Part shown: positions 56,289 through 64,000 of the stretch, in pieces
Layout of the letters: each line of letters starts with the position of its first letter
How positions within the stretch are numbered: position 1 is the stretch's first letter
Assembly: GCF_014873945.1 (NCBI RefSeq)
Contig: NZ_JADBEC010000001.1
Coordinates: forward strand, 1,736,001 to 1,800,000
Reading direction: 5' to 3'
DNA length: 64,000 bases
From: Rhizobium viscosum
GTDB taxonomy: Bacteria; Pseudomonadota; Alphaproteobacteria; Rhizobiales; Rhizobiaceae
Program-made: the position numbers and the translations under genes
The notes under the pieces: model-generated
What the model was told of the DNA's origin: nothing
The model's database searches: none
The model's input: the letters and a program-made list of their open reading frames with translations, nothing else

Positions 56289-58739
56289 CTAAGCCTTTAT
56301 TCGCTTCATTTCGGGGTCATAGAGCGGCTTCAACGAAACCTTGCAGGGCACGCGCTCGCGGGCGACATCCAGTTCATACGTGCCGGAGAGGACAAAATCC
56401 TCCGTTACGCCGTCAGGATTACGGACATAGCCATAACCGATCGATCTGCCGATGGTGTAGCCGAAGCCGCCGCTGGAGAGCCAGCCGACGCGCTTGCCGT
56501 CACGATAGATGGTCTCGCGACCGAGCAGCACAATATCGGGATCGTCAGGTACGAAGCAGGCTAGCATCTTCTTCACACCGCTTTCGAGCTGACGCTCGAT
56601 CGCCTCGCGGCCCTTGAAGGGCGTGTTCTTTCGCGTCTTCACCGCCCAGCCGAGGCCGGCTTCAACAGGCGTGTGATCAGGGCCGATATCGGAACCCCAG
56701 GCGCGATAGCCCTTTTCCAGGCGGCAGCTTTCGATGGCGCGGTAACCGGCATTGATGAGGCCGAACTGGCCGTCCGCGGCCATCAGAGCGTCATAGACGG
56801 TCGTTGCGTATTCGATCGGCACGTGCAGCTCATAACCGAGCTCACCGACATAGGTGATGCGTAGCGCCCGGACAGGGCAGCCGGCGATACCGATCGTCTT
56901 GACGCGACCGAAGGGAAAAGCGGCATTGGAAACATCGCTGGTCGTGACCTTTTCGAGAATGGCACGAGCATTCGGTCCCATCAGTGAGAGCACAGTGTAA
57001 GCCGAGGTGACGTCGACGAGTTCGGCGTGGAGGCCGTCGGGAATGCTACGCGAGATCCAGTCGAAATCGTGCGTGGCAAAACCGGTCCCGGTGACGATGT
57101 AATATTCGTTTTCGGCGATGCGTGCGCAGGTGACGTCGCATTCGATGCCACCCTTTTCGTTCAGCATCTGCGTGTAGATCAGCGATCCCTCGGGCTTTGC
57201 GACGTCATTGGCGGCAATCCATGACAAGGCAGCCTCGGCATCCCTACCCTTCAGCACGAATTTGGCAAAGGAGGTCTGGTCGAAGATGACGGCTGCCTCG
57301 CGCACCGCCTTGTGCTCGCGGCCGACGGCATCGAACCAGTTCTGGCGGCCGTAGGTATAGATGTCCCTCGGCTCTTCATTGGAGAAGAGATCGGCAAACC
57401 AGTTCGGCCGCTCCCAGCCGAGCTTTTCGCCGAAGCAGGCGCCCTGCGCCTTCAGCCGTTCATAGAGCGGCGACTTGCGGCAAGGGCGGCCGCTCGAGTA
57501 TTCCTCGAAGGGGAAAGCCAGCGTGTAGTGTTTGCCGTAGGCCTCCAGCGTTCTCGTGCGAACCCAGTCCGTATCGAAATGCGGGCGGCCGAAGCGGCGG
57601 ATATCGACCGGCCAGAGATCGTAGGGCGGCTCGCCCTTCGTCACCCATTCGGCAAGCGCCATGCCGGCGCCACCGGCAGACGCAATGCCGAAAGCGTTGA
57701 AACCGGCACCGACGAAGAAATTCTTCAGTTCCGGTGCCTCGCCAAGAATGAAGTTGCCGTCGGGCGTAAAACTCTCAGGCCCGTTCAGAAGCTGTTTGAT
57801 GCCGGCATTTTCAAGCGCCGGGACACGGCCGAGCGCCTGCTCCATGATCTGCTCGAAATGATCGAAGTTGCTGTCGAGCAGCGTATAGTGGAAGCCCTCG
57901 GGAATGCCGTCCAGAGCCCAGCCAATAGGGTTCGGCTCGTAGCCGCCCATGACCATGCCACCGACCTCCTCCTTGTAATAGGTCAGCCGATCGGGATCGC
58001 GCAACGTGGGAAGATTGGAGGGCACGCCGAAGGATTCGGTGATGATATACTGATGTTCGACGGAGACGAGCGGCACGTTGACTCCGAAGCGAGCGGCAAA
58101 GCTGCGGGTCCATTGGCCGGCGCAGACCACGACCCGTTCGCATTCGATGCGGCCTTGTGCCGTGATGACGGCGCGGATTCTGCCCTTGTCGATTTCGAGG
58201 TCGAGAACTTCTGTATCCTCGAAGATCGAGACGCCGGCCATGCGGGCGCCTTTTGCCAGCGCCTGGGTGATATCGGAAGGATTGGCCTGTCCATCCGTCG
58301 GCAGATAGGCGGCGCCGACGAGATCGTCTACCGTCATCAGCGGCCAGAGATCAAAGGCCTCCTGCGGATTCAGAAGATGCATTTCGAGGCCGAATGACTG
58401 CGCCGTCGTCGCCTGGCGCTTAACCTCGGTCCAGCGTTCCTCATTGCAGGCAAGCCGCAAGCCGCCATTCATCTTCCAGCCGGTGCCAAGACCGGTCTCG
58501 GCTTCAAGCTTCTTGTAGAGATCGACGGAATATCCCAGAAGCTGGGTGATGTTGGCGCTGGTACGCAATTGCCCGACGAGGCCGGCGGCGTGGAATGTCG
58601 TGCCTGACGTCAGCTTCTTACGCTCCAGCAGCACCGTATCGGTCCAGCCAAGCTTGGCCAGATGATAGGCGGTCGAGCAGCCAATGATGCCGCCGCCGAT
58701 GACCACGGCCTTTGCCGTCTTCGGTAATTCCTTCGTCAT
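56289..58739 (-). CDS. FAD-dependent dimethylglycine/sarcosine dehydrogenase-like enzyme with GcvT domain
   Basis: An 816-residue two-part enzyme: an N-terminal FAD-binding oxidase fold (GGGIIGCSTAYHL at about 14-26) and a C-terminal GcvT aminomethyltransferase-like folate domain (from about 430). Covalent FAD would be linked to the His in TSGTTFHAAGLVGQLR (His50). Such enzymes oxidatively remove N-methyl groups from dimethylglycine or sarcosine and pass the one-carbon unit to tetrahydrofolate. It is the last gene of a leftward operon with a sugar-type ABC importer, so the substrate may be an N-methylated sugar-like or amine compound; this is inference. Confidence 0.87.
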   Translation of the reverse strand: MTKELPKTAKAVVIGGGIIGCSTAYHLAKLGWTDTVLLERKKLTSGTTFHAAGLVGQLRTSANITQLLGYSVDLYKKLEAETGLGTGWKMNGGLRLACNEERWTEVKRQATTAQSFGLEMHLLNPQEAFDLWPLMTVDDLVGAAYLPTDGQANPSDITQALAKGARMAGVSIFEDTEVLDLEIDKGRIRAVITAQGRIECERVVVCAGQWTRSFAARFGVNVPLVSVEHQYIITESFGVPSNLPTLRDPDRLTYYKEEVGGMVMGGYEPNPIGWALDGIPEGFHYTLLDSNFDHFEQIMEQALGRVPALENAGIKQLLNGPESFTPDGNFILGEAPELKNFFVGAGFNAFGIASAGGAGMALAEWVTKGEPPYDLWPVDIRRFGRPHFDTDWVRTRTLEAYGKHYTLAFPFEEYSSGRPCRKSPLYERLKAQGACFGEKLGWERPNWFADLFSNEEPRDIYTYGRQNWFDAVGREHKAVREAAVIFDQTSFAKFVLKGRDAEAALSWIAANDVAKPEGSLIYTQMLNEKGGIECDVTCARIAENEYYIVTGTGFATHDFDWISRSIPDGLHAELVDVTSAYTVLSLMGPNARAILEKVTTSDVSNAAFPFGRVKTIGIAGCPVRALRITYVGELGYELHVPIEYATTVYDALMAADGQFGLINAGYRAIESCRLEKGYRAWGSDIGPDHTPVEAGLGWAVKTRKNTPFKGREAIERQLESGVKKMLACFVPDDPDIVLLGRETIYRDGKRVGWLSSGGFGYTIGRSIGYGYVRNPDGVTEDFVLSGTYELDVARERVPCKVSLKPLYDPEMKRIKA

Positions 58740-59615
58740 TCAATGATCCTGTTCAAATGCCCGATAGGCGCGCTCGAAGCGGGCGAGATTTTCGGCGGTA
58801 TAGGCAGCGTAGTCGAAATCGATGGTCGAATGGATCTCGGAGATCATACTCCAGAGCGTCTCGCGCAGCAGCGAGGCGCATTTCATGGCCTGGTAGCGGC
58901 GGCTGAGATCACCCGTCAGCGGCTGATCGAAATAGGTTTCCAGCATGAGGCGCTCCGCCTCTTCCGAAAACTCGCTGTTAGAGGCAAGGCCGCCGAGATC
59001 GAAGAGCGGCGTGTTGAAGCCTGCATAATCCCAGTCGATCAGCCAAAGCCGCCGGCCATCGTCGAGGAAATTGGTGGCCAGCAGATCATTGTGGCCGAAG
59101 ACGATTTCGAAGGGACCTGCCGCCCGCTCAAGACGCTCCGCCTTCTCAAGCAGGCCGTTCAGCAACGGCACATACCGACTGTTTGCAGCCCTTAGGTTGG
59201 CGACATAATCCCTGACCACATGGAAGACCCAGAAGATCATCGCCTGACCACGAAAATGGCGGGCCATGTCGTGATGGCAGGCACGGATCAACGGAATGAC
59301 ACGAGCAAGCGTTTCCGGCTTGCGGATGTCTTCGGGCGACAGCGGCGCGGCATCGATGAAGTCGAGAACCAGCACACCTGGCACGTGATGGATAACGGCG
59401 GGCGAGATGCCGGCCGCATGAGCGGCACGGCTCGCCGCAAGCTCGTTCTGCCTGCTGATATGATGAACCGGAATATCATCGCCCAGACGGACGACGCGAC
59501 GCTGCGCGCCATCTCTCACCAGGTAGTTCCGGTTGGTGAGGCCTCCGGTGATCGGGGCTATATCGATCGGGCCTCGCCAGATGCCAAGCGCATGAATCCT
59601 CTCTTCAGGCGTCAC
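58740..59615 (-). CDS. Choline/aminoglycoside-type phosphotransferase
   Basis: A 291-residue protein kinase-like fold (APH/choline kinase). Motifs: FGHNDLLATNFLDDG holds the catalytic Asp in HND, and LWLIDWDYAGFN the metal-binding Asp of the DxD-type motif. GTG 59615 has AGGGGG upstream; TTG 59639 is an alternative. The stop abuts the flavoenzyme start with no gap, so the two are coupled. Phosphate acceptor unknown; choline, ethanolamine or a sugar are possible. Confidence 0.8.
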   Translation of the reverse strand: MTPEERIHALGIWRGPIDIAPITGGLTNRNYLVRDGAQRRVVRLGDDIPVHHISRQNELAASRAAHAAGISPAVIHHVPGVLVLDFIDAAPLSPEDIRKPETLARVIPLIRACHHDMARHFRGQAMIFWVFHVVRDYVANLRAANSRYVPLLNGLLEKAERLERAAGPFEIVFGHNDLLATNFLDDGRRLWLIDWDYAGFNTPLFDLGGLASNSEFSEEAERLMLETYFDQPLTGDLSRRYQAMKCASLLRETLWSMISEIHSTIDFDYAAYTAENLARFERAYRAFEQDH

Positions 59616-59686
59616 GCGTATCCCCCTCGTAGCCCTCAAGGAAATGATGGGCTTGAGAGGGATCGGCTGTCAAGCCGCGGCTTTTT

Positions 59687-60763
<1,077 letters not shown>

Positions 60764-60779
60764 GTTCCGAAATCCCCTC

Positions 60780-61853
60780 TTATTTGGTTCTTGCACGCCA
60801 GTCGGCGTATTTCGGGCTGTCAGGACCGATCGGCAGGGCGACATCGGCGCCGCTATCGGAGGATTGGTAGATAGCCGTGACCAGTTCCAGCGCGCGCCTT
60901 GCATCCGCGCTCGTCACCGGAAGCGATCCCGTGCCCATCAGATAATCGTGGAAGCGCAGCATCTGCGTGTTGAAGCGCAACGGCACGGGCTGCCAGTCGG
61001 CGATGACGGCATCGATCTTCGCCTGTACTTCATCATTGGCAGCGATGATCTGCCAGGGATCCTGGCCTGGTGCATAGGCCTCATGATTGCTTTCGAAAGT
61101 GATGTTTTCGAAATGAAGCCGGAGCCGGCTGATTTCGTTCTGCGAACCAAGCGTGCAGGACAGCGAGACGAAAGCACCGTTCTGCATCTGCAGGCTGACA
61201 GAGGCGCAGTCTTCGACCTCGATCTCGTTGACGCGTGTGGCCACACGGCCGAAGACACGGGTTGCCGGGCCGGCGAGATAGAAGAGCATGTCGTGCAGAT
61301 GCAGTGCATGAGTAACGAGCACGCCACCGAGTTCGGTTGCCCATTTGCCGCGCCAGGGCACGGAATAATATTCCGGCTTGCGGCGCCAGAAGGTTTCGAC
61401 CGAGCCCATATAGAACTTGCCGGCAAGACCGGCATCGATGATGCGCTTGGCCTTTTCGACGCCATCGCCATACCGATATTGGAAGATCGGCATCAGCGTG
61501 CCCTTGGCAGTCTTTTCGGCCGCGATGATTTCGTCGGCACTGGCGAGCGAGCCGGTGAGCGGCTTTTCGCAGACCACATGCTTGCCGGCGGCAAGTGCTG
61601 CGATGACCTGCTCCTTATGGATACCGGGCGGCGTGCAGATATCGATGATGTCGATGCTGTCATCAGCAAGCAGTTCATCGAAGGAGGTCGTGCGCCGCTC
61701 GATTCCGAATTCGTCGCCGATCGTCTTCAGGCGTTCTTCGTTCAGGTCGCAGATCGCTGCGACCTTGAACTTGTCTGGATGCGGCAGGTAGCCTTCGACG
61801 ATGTGAGAGCGGCCGATACCGCAGCCGACGATCGCGACTGTCTTGATGCTCAT
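60780..61853 (-). CDS. Gfo/Idh/MocA-family oxidoreductase
   Basis: A 357-residue NAD(P)-dependent dehydrogenase acting on a sugar or cyclitol. The N-terminal Rossmann motif is VAIVGCGIGRSHIVEGY; the catalytic EKPLTGSLASADE has the conserved Lys of EKP. The C-terminal domain ends in WRARTK. Members include inositol and glucose-fructose oxidoreductases. Its place in the operon suggests it acts on the imported compound. Confidence 0.9.
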   Translation of the reverse strand: MSIKTVAIVGCGIGRSHIVEGYLPHPDKFKVAAICDLNEERLKTIGDEFGIERRTTSFDELLADDSIDIIDICTPPGIHKEQVIAALAAGKHVVCEKPLTGSLASADEIIAAEKTAKGTLMPIFQYRYGDGVEKAKRIIDAGLAGKFYMGSVETFWRRKPEYYSVPWRGKWATELGGVLVTHALHLHDMLFYLAGPATRVFGRVATRVNEIEVEDCASVSLQMQNGAFVSLSCTLGSQNEISRLRLHFENITFESNHEAYAPGQDPWQIIAANDEVQAKIDAVIADWQPVPLRFNTQMLRFHDYLMGTGSLPVTSADARRALELVTAIYQSSDSGADVALPIGPDSPKYADWRARTK

Positions 61854-61889
61854 GTCATTTTATCCTGTCTGGCTTTCCTGCCCGGTCCA

Positions 61890-62777
61890 TCAACGCTTCA
61901 TGCCGGTCGTGGCGATGCCCTCGATCAAGAGGCGCTGGAAGAACAGGAAGAAGAAGAACACGGGCACGAGGGTCAGCGTCGACATGGCAAACAGTCCGCC
62001 CCAGTCCGATGCGCTGGTGGAGTCCACGAAGGTGCGCAGGCCGAGTTGGATCGTGTAGGTGTTCATGTCATTCAAGTAGATCAGCGGACCGAAGAAATCG
62101 TCCCAGGTCCAGATGAACGAGAAGATGGCGGCCGTTGCCAGAACCGGCAGCGATAGCGGCAGCATGATCTTCCAATAGATGCGCCAGGCGCTGCAGCCGT
62201 CCATCATGGCAGCTTCATCGAGTTCGCGCGGGATGCCGCGGAAGAACTGCACCATGAGGAAGATGAAGAAGGCGTCGCTCGCCAGGAACTTCGGCACGAC
62301 CAGCGGCAGGATGGTGTTGACCCAGCCGAGATCGAGGAAGAGCACATATTGCGGGATCAGTGTCACGTGATAGGGGATCATCAGCGTGCCGAGCATGATC
62401 GCGAACCAGAAATTCCGGCCAGCAAAACGCAGCCGCGCGAAGGCAAAGGCGGTCAGCGAGCAGGCAATGACGTTGCCAGCGACAACCAGCAGCGAGATGA
62501 CGAGCGAATTCCAGAAGAAGCGGCCAAAGGTAATGTCGAGGCCGGTCCAGCCGCGCACATAGGACGAGAAATCGACCGACGACGGAATGAGCGAAGTCGA
62601 GGAGAAGATCTCGTTTTCCGGCCTGACCGATGCGGACACCATCCACAAGAGCGGATAGAGCATCAGAAGCGAGGCGGCGATCAGCAGCGCATGGATGATG
62701 ATCGAAGCCGGCAGGCTGCGTTTGGTGATATCCGATGGCGGCCTGGCCGCGGTGACGGAAGCGGTCATCTCAGTCAT
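61890..62777 (-). CDS. Carbohydrate ABC transporter permease (MalG-like)
   Basis: A 295-residue inner-membrane permease with six helices. The EAA loop reads ELDEAAMMDGCSAWRIYWKIMLPLSLP and contacts the ATPase. The N-terminal 20 residues are cytoplasmic. It overlaps the upstream permease by eight bases, a sign of coupled translation of partner subunits. Confidence 0.92.
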   Translation of the reverse strand: MTEMTASVTAARPPSDITKRSLPASIIIHALLIAASLLMLYPLLWMVSASVRPENEIFSSTSLIPSSVDFSSYVRGWTGLDITFGRFFWNSLVISLLVVAGNVIACSLTAFAFARLRFAGRNFWFAIMLGTLMIPYHVTLIPQYVLFLDLGWVNTILPLVVPKFLASDAFFIFLMVQFFRGIPRELDEAAMMDGCSAWRIYWKIMLPLSLPVLATAAIFSFIWTWDDFFGPLIYLNDMNTYTIQLGLRTFVDSTSASDWGGLFAMSTLTLVPVFFFFLFFQRLLIEGIATTGMKR

Positions 62778-63729
62778 CGTAGTGCACCCAGTAGCGCGAG
62801 GTCAGGAAGGAGAAGGCGGTGAAGATCGCGATGATCACCACGAGGATCCAGGCGAGTGCCGAGGCGTAGCCCATGCGGAAATTGCCGAAGGCTTCCTGAT
62901 AGAGATAGAGCGTATAGAACAGCGTCGAATTGATCGGGCCGCCGGTACCGCCTGATATGATGAAGGCCGGCGTGAAGGCCTTGAACGCATCGATCGTCTG
63001 AACGACAGCGTTGAAGAAGATCACCGGCGTCAAAAGCGGCAGGGTGATCTTGTAGAACTGGCGGAATTTCGAGGCACCGTCGAGGCTTGCAGCCTCATAC
63101 ATGTCCTGCGGGATCTGCCGCAGGCCGGCCAGGAAGATGATCATCGGCGAGCCGAACTGCCAGACGGAGAGCGCGACCAGCGTGTAGATCGAATAGCTCG
63201 GATGCGAGATCCAGCTCGGGCCGACGATGCCGAAATGCGAGAGTGCGGCGTTCACGAGACCATCGCTGGCGAAAAGCTGGCGCCACAGCACGGCAATCGC
63301 CACGCTGCCGCCGAGAAGCGACGGAAGGTAGAAAATCGCGCGGTAGATCGGCAGGCCGCGCAGACCCCTGTTCAGGGCAAGCGCGACGAGTAGCGCGAAG
63401 GTCAGCTTGAAGGGAACCGACAGCACGACATAGGTCAGCGTGACGGACATGGCCGAAGCGAATTTCGGATCGGCCGTGGCGATGCGCACGTAGTTTGCGG
63501 CCCCTACCCATCCCGGCGCCCTCAACATGTCGAAGTCGGTGAAGGAGAGGTAGAGCGAAATCAGGGCCGGGCCGAGCGTCAGGCCGAAGAAGCCTATCAG
63601 CCACGGAAGCAGAAAAAGATAGCCGGGAGCATTGGCATTCCACAGCCGCCGGAAGCGTCCGTCAGCCCGTACTCCCTGATATCTTTCCACAGTTACCGTC
63701 CCTGCGGACGTGCGCATCGCATTGGTCAT
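62770..63729 (-). CDS. Carbohydrate ABC transporter permease (MalF/UgpA-like)
   Basis: A 319-residue inner-membrane permease with the EAA loop DMYEAASLDGASKFRQFYKITLPLLTP. Six helices follow a cytoplasmic start of about 35 residues. It partners with the second permease. The binding-protein gene ends six bases upstream, so the order is binding protein, permease, permease, oxidoreductase, ATPase, kinase, flavoenzyme. Confidence 0.92.
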   Translation of the reverse strand: MTNAMRTSAGTVTVERYQGVRADGRFRRLWNANAPGYLFLLPWLIGFFGLTLGPALISLYLSFTDFDMLRAPGWVGAANYVRIATADPKFASAMSVTLTYVVLSVPFKLTFALLVALALNRGLRGLPIYRAIFYLPSLLGGSVAIAVLWRQLFASDGLVNAALSHFGIVGPSWISHPSYSIYTLVALSVWQFGSPMIIFLAGLRQIPQDMYEAASLDGASKFRQFYKITLPLLTPVIFFNAVVQTIDAFKAFTPAFIISGGTGGPINSTLFYTLYLYQEAFGNFRMGYASALAWILVVIIAIFTAFSFLTSRYWVHYDD

Positions 63730-63735
63730 ATAAGA

Positions 63736-64000
63736 TCAACCCCGCGCGAGAATTCGCGTGATTTCATCCACGAGCTGCTTGCCAGCATCAGCAGGCGTAA
63801 GCTGGCCGAAAGCGACCTGCTCCGAGATAGTGCGCAGGACAACTTGGCCTTCGCCGGCACCGGTCGGCGGCGGGGGCGGAAGCGGGCCTGCGAGATCGCC
63901 GAGACCGCTGACATATTCGAGCGGGACCTTGCCGGTTTCATCGAGCGTGCCGGCAACGACGTCGCGCATCGCCTTCGATTCCGGAATACCGCGCTCGACA
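63736..64000 (-). CDS. ABC transporter solute-binding protein, C-terminal end (cut by the window edge)
   Basis: The final 87 residues of a periplasmic binding protein, read leftward from beyond the window. It shows a Pro-rich stretch (GPLPPPPPTGAGEG) and the C-terminal helix of CUT1 binding proteins, LTPADAGKQLVDEITRIL. The stop is followed directly by the permease. The N-terminal part with its signal peptide and ligand site lies outside, so the substrate cannot be inferred here. Confidence 0.75.
   Translation of the reverse strand, partial: VERGIPESKAMRDVVAGTLDETGKVPLEYVSGLGDLAGPLPPPPPTGAGEGQVVLRTISEQVAFGQLTPADAGKQLVDEITRILARG

Overview
The window looks like chromosome from a member of the Rhizobiaceae, most likely Rhizobium or a close relative. 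The reasons are its high GC content, the gene orders dnaK-dnaJ, ffs-dnaX-ybaB-recR, rimP-nusA-ylxR-infB-rbfA-truB-rpsO-pnp, irr/fabA-fabB-fabI and aroA-cmk-rpsA, a class II AroA of the Agrobacterium type, an Irr regulator, CycM, and a rhizobial intergenic mosaic element (RIME). Almost everything is core, vertically inherited DNA. I see no phage, insertion sequence, CRISPR array or defence island.

Layout. 0-6 kb: a class A penicillin-binding protein, then dnaK and dnaJ behind a likely heat-shock promoter. 6-7.4 kb: two small unknown proteins around an XRE-type regulator, ending in a perfect 18-bp palindrome. 7.4-9.9 kb: recF, a MoeB/ThiF enzyme and an acetyltransferase, overlapping by ATGA. 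9.9-16.8 kb: a D-2-hydroxyacid dehydrogenase, an SH3-domain exported protein, adenosine kinase, a candidate small RNA, an AEC transporter, cycM, kdsB, pheA and a VOC protein. 16.9-19.3 kb: a DUF1127-like peptide, a WYL regulator, nudC and a HIT protein. 19.4-25.2 kb: SRP RNA, dnaX, ybaB, a LysE exporter, a MOSC protein, recR, a RIME, and a lytic transglycosylase whose translation signals abut the RIME. 25.2-27.3 kb: an acetyltransferase and an MFS exporter. 27.4-38.6 kb: the transcription/translation operon rimP to pnp, with a promoter plus terminator in its leader. 38.7-46 kb: an RsmC-like methyltransferase, the fabA-fabB-fabI operon divergent from irr, membrane and exported proteins of unknown role, tRNA-Ala(GGC) and an acidic FYDLN protein. 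46-50.4 kb: aroA, a decayed paiB-like pseudogene, cmk and rpsA with a structured leader. 50.4-53.3 kb: a low-complexity hypothetical protein, an exonuclease-only RNase D and slyX. 53.3-56.2 kb: uxaC and an uxuB-like dehydrogenase. 56.3-64 kb: a leftward operon with a CUT1 ABC importer, a Gfo/Idh/MocA dehydrogenase, a kinase-like protein and a dimethylglycine-dehydrogenase-like flavoenzyme. Its substrate cannot be read from sequence.

Best leads for something undescribed: (1) a free-standing Rho-independent terminator preceded by three hairpins between divergent genes near 12.8 kb, which implies an orphan small RNA; (2) a promoter plus immediate terminator ahead of rimP-nusA, which would fit attenuation; (3) the catabolic operon at 56-64 kb that mixes sugar-import and methylamine-type enzymes; (4) the paired 10-mers between the XRE regulator and a small unknown gene. 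All gene calls come from reading the sequence and recalling family features; no database search was possible.
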